A stretch of DNA of 32,197 bases from Succinatimonas hippei YIT 12066 (GTDB lineage: Bacteria; Pseudomonadota; Gammaproteobacteria; Enterobacterales; Succinivibrionaceae): NCBI RefSeq assembly GCF_000188195.1, contig NZ_GL831067.1, positions 20,659 to 52,855 on the forward strand. The letters are read 5' to 3'. This document shows positions 1-8,232 of the stretch, one piece after another; positions within the stretch are counted from its first letter, which is position 1; every line of letters begins with the position of its first letter. The notes under the pieces are model-generated. The model worked only from the letters and a program-made list of their open reading frames with translations. It searched no databases and had not been told where the DNA came from. Position numbers and translations under genes: made by a program.

Positions 1-17
1 ACAGGTATTACATCTCC

Positions 18-260
18 ATGTACAAGGTATTCGTCAATTGTGACCCGTGGTGGGACGAATATTGTGTAAATTTATTTAAACTCAACATCCGTGCGCTTAA
101 GCAGAATTTTAAGATGATCCGAACTATTGCCAATCAATATCAAAAATCACAAACTTCAAAAACGCGGGAAGAAAAATTTAAAAGCCTTGAAGCTGTGATT
201 GAATTTTTGTCCAAAGCCCCGATAAAGACTACGATTGAGGCTAATTTTTCATATGCTTAA
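18..260 (+). CDS. Hypothetical protein, possibly the tail of a longer gene cut by the window edge
   Basis: I do not recognise this protein. The frame is open from base 3, so the ATG at 18 may be internal and the true gene may start outside the window. The product as read (80 residues) is lysine-rich, looks helical after residue 20, and has no signal peptide or membrane segment. No convincing ribosome binding site precedes the ATG. It faces the leftward catabolic operon and is not part of it. It could be the C-terminal end of a mobile-element or regulatory protein, or a chance reading frame. Confidence 0.25.
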   Translation: MYKVFVNCDPWWDEYCVNLFKLNIRALKQNFKMIRTIANQYQKSQTSKTREEKFKSLEAVIEFLSKAPIKTTIEANFSYA

Positions 261-315
261 GGACATGGATATGAGAAAAAAGCATTGTCTTTTGATCGTT
301 TTACCGTAATATCAT

Positions 316-357
316 ATACGGCATAAACAGCTTTTTTATAGTGTTTCACTGCCGTAT
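316..357. repeat. Inverted repeat downstream of the kinase gene
   Basis: ATACGGCA (316-323) and TGCCGTAT (350-357) form perfect 8-base arms. Inside them AAAC (325-328) can also pair with GTTT (343-346). It lies just beyond the stop of the last gene of the leftward operon, where a terminator would be expected, but no T-run follows on either strand. A competing CCGTA/TACGG pairing with bases 304-308 is possible. It may be a 3' end-stabilising structure. Confidence 0.35.
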
Positions 358-384
358 TGATTTTCAGCTTGATATTAGCAAGGT

Positions 385-1314
385 TTAAAAGGAGCAATCC
401 TCGTTTTTGATTAAATCACTTGTTAAAACTTCTTGTAAAGAAGGAATAGAAGGTGCAGCACCTTTGCGGGTAACAGCAACGGCAGCAGCACAAGCAGCGA
501 TTTTAAGAGCTTCTTTTGCGTTTTTACCCTGTAAAAGAGAACCGAGTAAAAATCCGGTATAGGTATCACCCGACGCTGTGGTATCTATTGCTTGTACTTT
601 AAAAATTCCCTGATAAAGAGGATCACTTCCTACGGGTTTAAATATTGATCCTCTTGCTCCTAAAGTAAGAACAATATTAACGTCAGGAAGGTGTTTTTCT
701 AATGCTGCAAGCAGTTTTTCTGGTTTTTCATTAGGTGAACATTGCGCAATACCTGCAGCTTCTACTTCATTTACCAAAAGATAAGAACAAAGATGCAAGG
801 GCAAGTTTAAGAGAGCAGGACAAAACGGTGAAACATTGAATGCAATTTGAATACCGCGAGCAGATGCTTCTTCCATCATGTAATCAAGATTATTGACTTC
901 ATTTTGCAGCATCAGCAAATCGCCTACTGTAAATTTGGATAGAACTTGTTTTATATGATCTTTTTGTAGGCTTTGATTGGCTCCTCCATATAAGAGAATG
1001 CAGTTTTGCCCGTTTTTGTCTACTTGAATGACGGTATGCCCGCTGGTGACGTCTTCACGTAGCTGGATATTGGAAATATCAACTCCTGCCTTTTTTAAGA
1101 CATTAAGTAAAATCTCTCCATCAAATTTACCTATAGCTCCTGCATGATATACAGAACATCCGGCCTTAGCAAAAGCAACGGATTGATTTAACCCCTTGCC
1201 TCCCGCAAAAACTTCACGCGATGTTGATGCTAGGGTTTCTCCGGCACTGACAAAATGCTCGACCCCATAAACGTAGTCGATATTTAAAGATCCGAAATTT
1301 AAGACTGATGGCAT
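385..1314 (-). CDS. PfkB-family sugar kinase, ribokinase-like
   Basis: Cytoplasmic ATP-dependent kinase expected to phosphorylate a sugar or sugar acid. The 309 residues match the family length. The N-terminal substrate motif GGKGLNQ is at 38-44, and the ATP-site motif DTTASGD is at 244-250 with catalytic Asp250. The APSIPS stretch near 287-292 also resembles ribokinases. The start is preceded by an AGGAG ribosome binding site. It is the last gene of the leftward operon, 79 bases after an epimerase gene. No other ribose genes are present, so the substrate is more likely an intermediate of the operon's own pathway, perhaps made ready for aldol cleavage. Ribokinase proper, a deoxygluconokinase or an IolC-like kinase are all possible. 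Confidence 0.85.
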   Translation of the reverse strand: MPSVLNFGSLNIDYVYGVEHFVSAGETLASTSREVFAGGKGLNQSVAFAKAGCSVYHAGAIGKFDGEILLNVLKKAGVDISNIQLREDVTSGHTVIQVDKNGQNCILLYGGANQSLQKDHIKQVLSKFTVGDLLMLQNEVNNLDYMMEEASARGIQIAFNVSPFCPALLNLPLHLCSYLLVNEVEAAGIAQCSPNEKPEKLLAALEKHLPDVNIVLTLGARGSIFKPVGSDPLYQGIFKVQAIDTTASGDTYTGFLLGSLLQGKNAKEALKIAACAAAVAVTRKGAAPSIPSLQEVLTSDLIKNEDCSF

Positions 1315-1393
1315 AAGTACTCCTGATATTCGGCATCAAGGTTTTAAGTTAAAAATTTATTTAAATAGCTTTTTAAGGTTTGTTTTTCTATTG

Positions 1394-2173
1394 TTATTTA
1401 AATAATTTTTGAAGAACTTCCATTGCTCCCTGTCGGGCGATTTTCCAGTCTTTTGGAAAGTCAGCTTCGATTGTAAGAGTATCGTTGTATCCTGATTTTA
1501 TTAATTCATTGACGAATTTGCTGTAATCATAATCGTCTGATGCACAAGGATATCCGCGTTCAGGGAATGACAGTGGATAGTCAACGTGGACGTGGTGAAC
1601 ATAGTTTACGAATGACGACAAATCATCAAGACTTTCTTTTGACCATAGCATATGGCGCAGATCTGCCATGATGTAGAGATTTTTTATGTTAACTCTGTTA
1701 ACAATTTCTACAGCTTCTTCAAGCGTATTGATATAGTTTGAATACTTGGGACCGAGCGGCTCTAAGATCATTTCTTGGTCGTTTTCTCCGGAAATTTCGG
1801 ACATCATGCGTAACAGTTCCAGAAATACAGCTTCATTTTTAATGCTGGCAGGTTTTGGTAACATACGGGCTTTGCCGTTGCCTAAAATAACCTTTTTGAT
1901 TCCTAGTTCTGCAGCTCGTTCGCAGCTGTGTTTAAGATAGGGAGCAAGCTTTGAAGGATTAAAGCCGTCAATAAAGAAAGTAGGTACTGCAATCGGCAGA
2001 ATACGCGCTCCGGTAAGAATTGGTAGACCGACGGATGCTGTTTTGTCTTTAAATTGCGCAAAGGCATCATTTGAAAGCGCTTCAATTTCAGGCATATCCA
2101 ATTCAGCATAGTCATAGCCAGCAGCACTAATGGATTCATAATGCTCTATTAATCCGAATCCGCCTAGTTTCAT
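1394..2173 (-). CDS. Sugar phosphate isomerase/epimerase (xylose isomerase-like TIM barrel), copy 1
   Basis: A 259-residue TIM-barrel protein of the AP-endonuclease-2/xylose-isomerase superfamily, which isomerises, epimerises or dehydrates keto-sugars using a divalent metal. Four residues stand where the family's metal ligands are expected: Glu138 (LEPLGP), Asp171 (ADLRH), His196 (HVDY) and Glu236 (TIEADF). The start has a clear AAGGAG site 6 bases upstream. It lies 14 bases after a Gfo/Idh/MocA dehydrogenase gene. In known pathways such pairs act on 3-keto or 2-keto sugars or inositols. It shares only fold-level features with the second epimerase of the operon, so the two probably act on different intermediates. 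Confidence 0.8.
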   Translation of the reverse strand: MKLGGFGLIEHYESISAAGYDYAELDMPEIEALSNDAFAQFKDKTASVGLPILTGARILPIAVPTFFIDGFNPSKLAPYLKHSCERAAELGIKKVILGNGKARMLPKPASIKNEAVFLELLRMMSEISGENDQEMILEPLGPKYSNYINTLEEAVEIVNRVNIKNLYIMADLRHMLWSKESLDDLSSFVNYVHHVHVDYPLSFPERGYPCASDDYDYSKFVNELIKSGYNDTLTIEADFPKDWKIARQGAMEVLQKLFK

Positions 2174-2187
2174 AATTGTTGCTCCTT

Positions 2188-3177
2188 CTATTTGTTTTTA
2201 CGCAAAGCTGCAGCTTTGGCGTTGATGTCATCAAGAATAATTCGCGTCTCAAGCATTTCTTTTAGGGAAGCACGGGGGCGGATTCCGTTTTCGTAGTCGT
2301 TTAATGTAGTACGGGCGAAAATTTCGTAATAAGGATCACTGTCAGTATTTAATCCAATATGTTGGGGCATATCATCAAATACGCGTATTTCCAAATCATT
2401 TTCAGCGAGGGTGTAGTAACCCTTATCGGTAACTATCGTCCAGCGATTTTCGCGCTTTATTCCGTCAGTCATTGGGAAAGCATAGCCGCTTTCAAGTGTT
2501 AATGAGGCACCCGAGTCAAGCTGCAGCAGTGAGGAAGCATAGGTTTCGATATCGTATTCATATGCGTAATGATAAACGGAGGCAAGTGTCTTTGCCTTTG
2601 TGCATCCTGTAAGATATAGAGCCATATCGATAAAATGTACGCCTAAATTAGTCATACATCCGCCGCCGGCGGTTTTTTGTGACAGCATCCAACGAGAAGT
2701 GGCTAAATAGCGAGAAGGAGGACCTGCTACGAACCTATATGACATGTGGTTGATTTGTCCTTTTAGATAACGCTGTTTTAAGTCATTTACGGTGTCGCTG
2801 TAGCGCCATACAAAGGGAATTGCACAGAAGACGTTTTTTTGCTCGGATTTATTGTATAGATCTGCGACTTCTTCTTGATTAAGCCCAGCAGGCTTTTCAA
2901 TAGTAAAAGGGATCTTTTCATTTATAAGGTAACTTGCCACTTCATGCATTTGATTATGTGGTGCAAAAGCGAAGACGAAATCGGGTTTTACCGTGCGCAG
3001 CATTTGACGGTAGTCCGTAAAATATTGGCAGGCATAGGGGGCAGCAAAGCGTGAGGCAATTTCTTCGTTATCATCACTTATTCCGACAACGGACCCGTCA
3101 GGTAAACCTGGTAAATAAAGTGGTAAGTGCCAATGGCTTACACCCAAAAGAGCTATTTTCATGGTGGATTTATTCAC
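2188..3177 (-). CDS. Gfo/Idh/MocA-family oxidoreductase with an unusual nucleotide-binding loop
   Basis: NAD(P)-dependent dehydrogenase of sugars or cyclitols, 329 residues: N-terminal Rossmann domain (about 6-125) and C-terminal substrate domain. The EKP motif is at 94-96 with Lys95, and the catalytic His181-x-x-Asp184 follows a GGGCMTNLG stretch. The dinucleotide loop reads GVSHWH (12-17) instead of the usual GxGxxG/A, which sets it apart from the sister enzyme encoded at 4114-5061. The start is a GTG, chosen because GGAG lies 9 bases upstream; the alternative ATG at 3162 (324 residues) has no such site. The gene lies between two epimerase genes, 43 bases after one and 14 before the other. 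Substrate unknown. Confidence 0.8.
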   Translation of the reverse strand: MNKSTMKIALLGVSHWHLPLYLPGLPDGSVVGISDDNEEIASRFAAPYACQYFTDYRQMLRTVKPDFVFAFAPHNQMHEVASYLINEKIPFTIEKPAGLNQEEVADLYNKSEQKNVFCAIPFVWRYSDTVNDLKQRYLKGQINHMSYRFVAGPPSRYLATSRWMLSQKTAGGGCMTNLGVHFIDMALYLTGCTKAKTLASVYHYAYEYDIETYASSLLQLDSGASLTLESGYAFPMTDGIKRENRWTIVTDKGYYTLAENDLEIRVFDDMPQHIGLNTDSDPYYEIFARTTLNDYENGIRPRASLKEMLETRIILDDINAKAAALRKNK

Positions 3178-3220
3178 GATTCATTTCTCCGCAATATGCC
3201 GGGATTTTCCCGGCAGTGAT

Positions 3221-4105
3221 TTACAGATCGATACTGCGTAAGTACTCAATTGATTTTTTCATACCGATAGAAGCATCGGGAATATCATCAGGATGCCAGC
3301 GGCGTTCATATTCAAGTGAGAGCCATCCTTCATAACCGTGCTCTTTTACTAGACGCAGAATTTCTGGCCAAGGAACGACACCTTCCCCGACGATACGTGT
3401 GTATACGTTGCGTTCGGATTCATCGGGATGGGCTACGTTTGACGAGGAGAACGCAACACCCTTTTTGAACACTAAGTCTTTAACATGCATATAAGCAACG
3501 TATTGCTGCTGCAATGCTATAGCATGAAGGTAATCCTCGTTTTCGGTAAAAGTAAGATTAGCCTGATCGTAAAGGATGCGGACGGCAGGATGATTGATAT
3601 CGCGGATAAGTGCAGCGCTGTCTTTGGCGGAAACCGACATGGTATTAAAATGATTTTCAATTACCAAGGTTACGCCTTTTTGAGCGGCAATATCGCCAAG
3701 CTCACGCATTGACTCAATAAGTTTGGCGCGGCGTTCAGCAAGCTTTTCATTATCGCCTGCTGCTAAATTACCACCGTATATACGAATGTATTTGGCTCCG
3801 AAAAATTCGCAGTAATCAATAACTTTTTTGATGGCGTCAATTTCTTGGCGGCGCTTTTTTTCGTCAAGGGAATTGAAATATGAATTATATGGAGTCAGGC
3901 AAATAATTTTGATGTTATTGCGCTCTGCACAATCCTTTATTTCCTTTAATGTTTTTTCATCGCAATTACAAGGAATACCTGAACGATAGTCGTCTTGAAC
4001 AACAATTTCGATTCCATTTGCTCCAATTTTATGCATTAGCTCAATTGCTTCTAATACGGTATATTCAGGAGTTCCCATAGTATGTCCGGCAATTTTAAAC
4101 ATCAT
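3221..4105 (-). CDS. Sugar phosphate isomerase/epimerase (TIM barrel), copy 2
   Basis: A 294-residue metal-dependent epimerase/isomerase of the xylose-isomerase-like superfamily. Probable metal ligands are Glu150 (IENH), Asp180 (YDQAN), His207 (MHVKD) and Glu265 (SLEYE). The pattern resembles inosose isomerases, 3-keto-sugar epimerases and D-tagatose/psicose epimerase relatives. Two ATGs stand in tandem: AAGGAG is 4 bases before the first and 7 before the second, so the one at 4102 may be used. The gene begins 8 bases after the stop of the upstream dehydrogenase gene, so the two are very likely co-translated as a dehydrogenase/epimerase module. Confidence 0.8.
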   Translation of the reverse strand: MMFKIAGHTMGTPEYTVLEAIELMHKIGANGIEIVVQDDYRSGIPCNCDEKTLKEIKDCAERNNIKIICLTPYNSYFNSLDEKKRRQEIDAIKKVIDYCEFFGAKYIRIYGGNLAAGDNEKLAERRAKLIESMRELGDIAAQKGVTLVIENHFNTMSVSAKDSAALIRDINHPAVRILYDQANLTFTENEDYLHAIALQQQYVAYMHVKDLVFKKGVAFSSSNVAHPDESERNVYTRIVGEGVVPWPEILRLVKEHGYEGWLSLEYERRWHPDDIPDASIGMKKSIEYLRSIDL

Positions 4106-4113
4106 ATTTCTCC

Positions 4114-5061
4114 TTAGTCCATAGCAGGAAGACCGGCGCTGCGCAAAATACGGTCCAGCAGTTCATGGGTTTTATAAGCATCAGCTGCATCGGTTATAGG
4201 TTTTTTGTTGTCGCGAACGCAGTCAAGGAAATGACGGATTGCGTTAGTAAAACCGAGCTTATCCTCAGAACGCGCCCATCCCATAGCAAGCGGTGTCATT
4301 ACTGTTGTATGCTGTTCTTGTGCATCGGTTACGGTGACACTGTCAGGCATTTTGATAAAAGCTGAAAGATTATTGCCGTGAAGTTCAATGGTTTCTTCCC
4401 ATTGCCCTGAGCAACGGGCGGCAATTAACATTCCGGATGCTCCGTTATCAAATTCAAGCTGCGCTGTAGTAAAGGTTTCATAATACGGATCGCTATATTT
4501 AGTCAACGCATTGACGTTTTTTACTTCACCGCCGTAATAGCGCATTAAATCAACCATATGGATAGCATTTTCCAAGGTGGCGCGATATTCTGTAGCGGGA
4601 CGGTTTTTCTGGGCGATTATGACTTCAGGATGACCTTCGCCGTACGCTGCTTTAGCCTTTTGGCATACAGGAGCATAGCGACGGTTAAATCCGATCATTA
4701 ATTTATGTCCGGTCTTTTCAGCCAGATCTGCGATGTGGGCGGCATCACGCAATGTTGTTGCCATAGGTTTTTCACTGTAGACGTCAAGTCCGTGTTCAAG
4801 CAAGAAAGATATTTGTTCGGCATGACAGGCTTTAGGTGTCAGTACGAAAGCGCAATCTAAGTTTAGATCTACGAGCTCTTGCAAAGAGGAAACAGCATGT
4901 TGAGCACCGCATAAGCGTTGGGCATGTTGTGCGCTTTCCAGATGATTTGCCATTAAACCTACGAATTCGACATCGTCAAAGCGCGGAAGTACCGGTAGAA
5001 AATTATTTTTTGCGACGTAGCCTACACCGATAACGCCGATTCTGATTTTCTTGTCACTCAT
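4114..5061 (-). CDS. Gfo/Idh/MocA-family oxidoreductase, canonical form
   Basis: NAD(P)-dependent sugar or cyclitol dehydrogenase of 315 residues. The Rossmann loop GVGYVA is at 12-17, the EKP motif at 97-99 (Lys98), and the catalytic HMVD at 168-171. I start it at the ATG at 5061, not the in-frame ATG at 5106: the shorter start has GAGG 9 bases upstream and overlaps the stop of the aldolase gene by 8 bases, a usual sign of translational coupling, whereas the longer one would overlap by 53 bases and add a poorly family-like N-terminus. It is the first member of the dehydrogenase/epimerase/dehydrogenase/epimerase series. Substrate not predictable from sequence alone. Confidence 0.82.
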   Translation of the reverse strand: MSDKKIRIGVIGVGYVAKNNFLPVLPRFDDVEFVGLMANHLESAQHAQRLCGAQHAVSSLQELVDLNLDCAFVLTPKACHAEQISFLLEHGLDVYSEKPMATTLRDAAHIADLAEKTGHKLMIGFNRRYAPVCQKAKAAYGEGHPEVIIAQKNRPATEYRATLENAIHMVDLMRYYGGEVKNVNALTKYSDPYYETFTTAQLEFDNGASGMLIAARCSGQWEETIELHGNNLSAFIKMPDSVTVTDAQEQHTTVMTPLAMGWARSEDKLGFTNAIRHFLDCVRDNKKPITDAADAYKTHELLDRILRSAGLPAMD

Positions 5062-5971
5062 GGATGTTTTCCTCTTCTTTATCATAGTTTTCAATGACAC
5101 GGGCAATGGTGTCGCATTCTTTTTGCGTTAGCTTGCGTAATGGTTTGCGGCAGGTGTCTGATTCGATAATGCCGCGTTGTTTCAACATGGTTTTAAGAGC
5201 CGGGATGCCCGGTATTCCGGCTAACTGACGATCAAGTTTGACAATTTGATTTTGCGTCTCTTGAGCGCCTTTGAGATCCCCTGCCATATATTGACGGTAG
5301 ACACGATTGAAGCGTTTGTAGAATACTGCTCCGGGACCTGTTACGGTACCGACACCTCCGGTGATGAGACACTGCAAAAACAAACTGTCACAACCGATTA
5401 AAATGTCAGGTTTACTCTCACAGCATCTTAGATAGTCTTCAATGCGCATCAGATTGGGACAGCTGTATTTGATGCCGATCACATTTGGGAATGTATTCAT
5501 AAGACGTCCAAGAAGTGTCGGAGTGACATCGTTTGTAGTGCATCCTGGGATGTTATAAACATAAATCGGGAAATCAGTAGGGACATCTTTGATAGCATCG
5601 CTGTAGTATTCAAACATTGCTTCTTCATCCATAGTGAAGAAGGCAGGAGTCATGATGCCAACACCATCGGCTCCGATTTTTACGGCGTGTTTGACATGTG
5701 ATGCGGTCTCTTCTGTGGTCATGCTGCCGCACTGAATGAAAATGGGAAGACGCTTGGCATTTACGTCGCTCATGGTTTGGGCTACTGTTTCGCGCTCTTC
5801 TTTAGTCAGCATCAAGCTTTCGCCGTTGGTGCCGTTGGGATATAGGCAGTTAATGCCGGTACCTATTAGGAATTCGGTATATTTTTCAAGTGAGGGCACA
5901 TCAAGAGTGCCATCCTCATGCATAGGGGTAATGGTCGGGATGACGACGCCGTGTAATCTATTGGTATACAT
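5054..5971 (-). CDS. DapA-superfamily (class I) aldolase or dehydratase, not a true dihydrodipicolinate synthase
   Basis: A 305-residue (beta/alpha)8 enzyme forming a Schiff base through Lys168 (GIKYS), with the partner Tyr139 (YVYNIPG). Family members cleave or dehydrate 2-keto sugar acids, sialic acid or related compounds. Three residues used by lysine-pathway DapA appear changed: the second Thr of GTTGE is Asn49 (GTNGE, 47-51), the Tyr after TPxY is Phe112, and the Arg after YNxPS is Cys144. These replacements and the catabolic operon argue for a sugar-acid aldolase. The start at 5971 has GGAG 6 bases upstream; the ATG at 5983 has none. Its stop overlaps the next start. Alternatives are N-acetylneuraminate lyase-like or 2-keto-3-deoxy-aldonate aldolase-like enzymes. 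Confidence 0.8.
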   Translation of the reverse strand: MYTNRLHGVVIPTITPMHEDGTLDVPSLEKYTEFLIGTGINCLYPNGTNGESLMLTKEERETVAQTMSDVNAKRLPIFIQCGSMTTEETASHVKHAVKIGADGVGIMTPAFFTMDEEAMFEYYSDAIKDVPTDFPIYVYNIPGCTTNDVTPTLLGRLMNTFPNVIGIKYSCPNLMRIEDYLRCCESKPDILIGCDSLFLQCLITGGVGTVTGPGAVFYKRFNRVYRQYMAGDLKGAQETQNQIVKLDRQLAGIPGIPALKTMLKQRGIIESDTCRKPLRKLTQKECDTIARVIENYDKEEENIHE

Positions 5972-6076
5972 GTTTTTCTCCATTATATAGATAATGTTTT
6001 GTTTTTTAGGCGGAAATCTATTCTGCCCCGCCTTGGCAAGGTATAAAATTTATTTGTAAAACATTAGATTAGTTGT

Positions 6077-7114
6077 TTAATATTTTTTACGGGTTTCAAC
6101 AATCAAGTTGTAAAACTCTCTTTGTTCATCTGAGGCATTGGCAAGGAAGTTGTTAATAACGTTGCTTACAGCGTCAACAAAAGGTTTTTTATCAACTTCG
6201 TTGATTTGCATGCCGGCTTCTTCAAGTTTTGCGCGGGATGAGTTAATAGCGTTAGGCCAAATCTCAGTATTCCACTGTTGAGTAAAAGCAGCTCCTGCTT
6301 CGGTGATGGCTTTTTGCTCTTCAGGAGAAAGGTTGTCATACCAAGCTTTGCTGACGAAAACCACATCAGGAATAGTGAAATGTTCGGTTAGTGACATATA
6401 TTTGCAGATTTCCTGCCATGCAGCAGCCAAGACATTGGGGATTTGGTAGTCGGCTCCGTCAAGCGTGCCTTGTTGCATACCAGTATATACTTCACTAAAC
6501 GGAAGTGGTGTTGCAATCGCTCCCATTGCTGTTACAGAATCAGCTAGAACGGCATCTTCCATGACACGCATTTTAAGACCTTGAAGATCAGCAGGAGTAT
6601 TAATGGGACGTTTGGTGTTGACAAAGCTGCGGCTGCCTAAATCAGTCCAAGCGATAATCTTAAAACCGTTGGCTTCTGCATCTGCTTTAAGTACATTTTC
6701 GACTGCTGGATCCATTATTGTTTTTATGGCTTGTTCCCCACTATCCCATAAGTAAGGAAGGGAAAAAACCGACCAGATAGGATTAAAAGCAGATAAGTCG
6801 GTAACAGCACACTCGGTCATTTCTATGGTAGCGTTTTGTAAACCTTCAAAAGTCGCGACTTTATCTCCTAATTGTGCAGAAGGATAAAATTGCATTGTAA
6901 GGCGACCGTTTGATTTTTCAGAGATTAGTTTTTCAAGTGCGTGTGCTCCATCTGCTTGTGTGCCGCTTGATGCGAATACAACAGAGTATTTAACTACAGT
7001 GGAAGCATCTTTTGCTGTTTCAGCACTGCTGGAGGATGGCTTATCTCCGTCAGAACATGCAGATAGCATAGCTAAAGCGATACCAGCGCATAATAATGAA
7101 TTTAATTTTTTCAT
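6077..7114 (-). CDS. TRAP transporter substrate-binding protein (DctP family), lipoprotein
   Basis: Extracytoplasmic solute receptor of a TRAP transporter, 345 residues. The N-terminus is a lipoprotein signal with lipobox LSAC and Cys20, followed by a Ser-rich linker. The family's carboxylate-binding Arg is at about 173 (LKMRV), followed by the FSEVYTGMQQGTLDG segment at 196-210. I chose the ATG at 7114 because GGAG lies 6 bases before it and directly abuts the ATG at 7120. Most TRAP receptors of Gram-negative bacteria are soluble periplasmic proteins; a membrane-anchored one is less usual. It is separated from its permease genes by a dehydrogenase gene. The conserved Arg suggests an acidic substrate such as a sugar acid. 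Confidence 0.9.
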   Translation of the reverse strand: MKKLNSLLCAGIALAMLSACSDGDKPSSSSAETAKDASTVVKYSVVFASSGTQADGAHALEKLISEKSNGRLTMQFYPSAQLGDKVATFEGLQNATIEMTECAVTDLSAFNPIWSVFSLPYLWDSGEQAIKTIMDPAVENVLKADAEANGFKIIAWTDLGSRSFVNTKRPINTPADLQGLKMRVMEDAVLADSVTAMGAIATPLPFSEVYTGMQQGTLDGADYQIPNVLAAAWQEICKYMSLTEHFTIPDVVFVSKAWYDNLSPEEQKAITEAGAAFTQQWNTEIWPNAINSSRAKLEEAGMQINEVDKKPFVDAVSNVINNFLANASDEQREFYNLIVETRKKY

Positions 7115-7181
7115 AAACATCTCCTTTTGGCAGTGTTTCTGATATTAAAAGTTTCACTGCTGTTTAGTTTTAAAATAAACC

Positions 7182-8219
7182 TTAATTAAAGCGTATAACC
7201 GCTTTGATTGCCGTACCTGACATTGCATCTTCAAAAGCTTGTAATGCGTCTTTATAGTCGTAAACTGTGACAAGTTTTTGAAGCTCTTTTTGCAGTTTCA
7301 TCATGATTTGAACAGGTATTGACTTCCCTTCGGAAGTAATGTGAGGATATGGACCTTTTGCACCGACGATAGTTAACTCTTTCCTCATAATGGGCAACAA
7401 AGTTAAATCTCCAGCCGGAGCATGATAAACACTAGCTACAACAATTCTGCCACCAGGTCTTACTGTCTTAAAGACATCACCAAGAACTGAGGTGGCTCCT
7501 GTTGCTTCAATTACAATGTCAGCACCTTTACTGGAGGTCATTTCTTGAACTTGTTCAAGCCAGTTAGTGTCGTTTCCGTTTACAACATCAATTAAGGAAA
7601 GAGAACGTAATTTTTGAAGGCGTTGAAGACTGCGGTCGACACCGACAACTTTTCTTGCACCTAAGCTTTTTAAAATAAGAGCTGAAATTATGCCCATTGC
7701 GCCCAAACCAAAAATCACAACACTGCCACCCGGTGTTATGTTTGCCTGGTGGGCGATGCGGAAAGCACAGTTTGTAGGTTCAAGCAGCGCTGCCGTCTCA
7801 AAATCCAAAGAGTCAGGTATTTGACTTAAGAAACTGTATTCTGGTGTATTAAGAACTAAAGTTTCTTCGGAAAAACCTCCGGGAAGCAAAGCATTATTCA
7901 TGCTTTTGCAATAGTTTTTGAGTCCGTTTAGGCAGTTCCAGCATTGTCCGCAAGTTCGGCTTAGTTCACTTGCTACTCTCATTCCGACTTTTATACCATT
8001 AGCTTGGGTGCCGGCATCAGTAACAATGCCAGAGAATTCATGTCCGAAGTATCTCTCGTCTTTTAGAGATCTCTGTCCGCGATAAAGTGCAATATCACTA
8101 CCGCATATTGAGCAGGCTTTAACTGCAATTTTTACTGTTCCTTGCTGAAGTTCTTTTATTTCAGCAATTCCGTTTTGGAGTTCTAGCTTGCCATAATCTA
8201 CTAACGCAATACGTCTCAT
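7182..8219 (-). CDS. Zinc-dependent alcohol/polyol dehydrogenase (MDR family)
   Basis: NAD(P)-dependent medium-chain dehydrogenase, 345 residues, similar in layout to sorbitol, threonine and galactitol-phosphate dehydrogenases. Catalytic zinc ligands are Cys39 (CGSD) and His60-Glu61 (GHEFSG). The structural zinc site is complete with Cys90, Cys93, Cys96 and Cys104. The Rossmann motif GLGAMG lies near 175-180. A GAGG site sits 7 bases upstream of the start. The gene lies between the TRAP large permease (13 bases) and the TRAP receptor, so its product probably performs an early oxidation of the imported compound or a late reduction of a product. Confidence 0.88.
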   Translation of the reverse strand: MRRIALVDYGKLELQNGIAEIKELQQGTVKIAVKACSICGSDIALYRGQRSLKDERYFGHEFSGIVTDAGTQANGIKVGMRVASELSRTCGQCWNCLNGLKNYCKSMNNALLPGGFSEETLVLNTPEYSFLSQIPDSLDFETAALLEPTNCAFRIAHQANITPGGSVVIFGLGAMGIISALILKSLGARKVVGVDRSLQRLQKLRSLSLIDVVNGNDTNWLEQVQEMTSSKGADIVIEATGATSVLGDVFKTVRPGGRIVVASVYHAPAGDLTLLPIMRKELTIVGAKGPYPHITSEGKSIPVQIMMKLQKELQKLVTVYDYKDALQAFEDAMSGTAIKAVIRFN

Positions 8220-8232
8220 TTTATTGCCTCTT

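Noticed and set aside
5054-5983. Annotation as dapA (dihydrodipicolinate synthase of lysine synthesis)
   Set aside because: The expected Arg, Tyr and second Thr of the DapA active site appear to be Cys, Phe and Asn, and the gene lies in a catabolic TRAP operon.
6010-6033. GGCGG/CCGCC hairpin between the TRAP receptor and aldolase genes
   Set aside because: In the leftward transcript it is followed by A residues, not U, so it is not an intrinsic terminator; a processing role cannot be supported.
7130-7160. GCAGTG/CACTGC inverted repeat between the alcohol dehydrogenase and TRAP receptor genes
   Set aside because: Only 6-base arms with a 19-base loop and no T-run; too weak to call a regulatory element.
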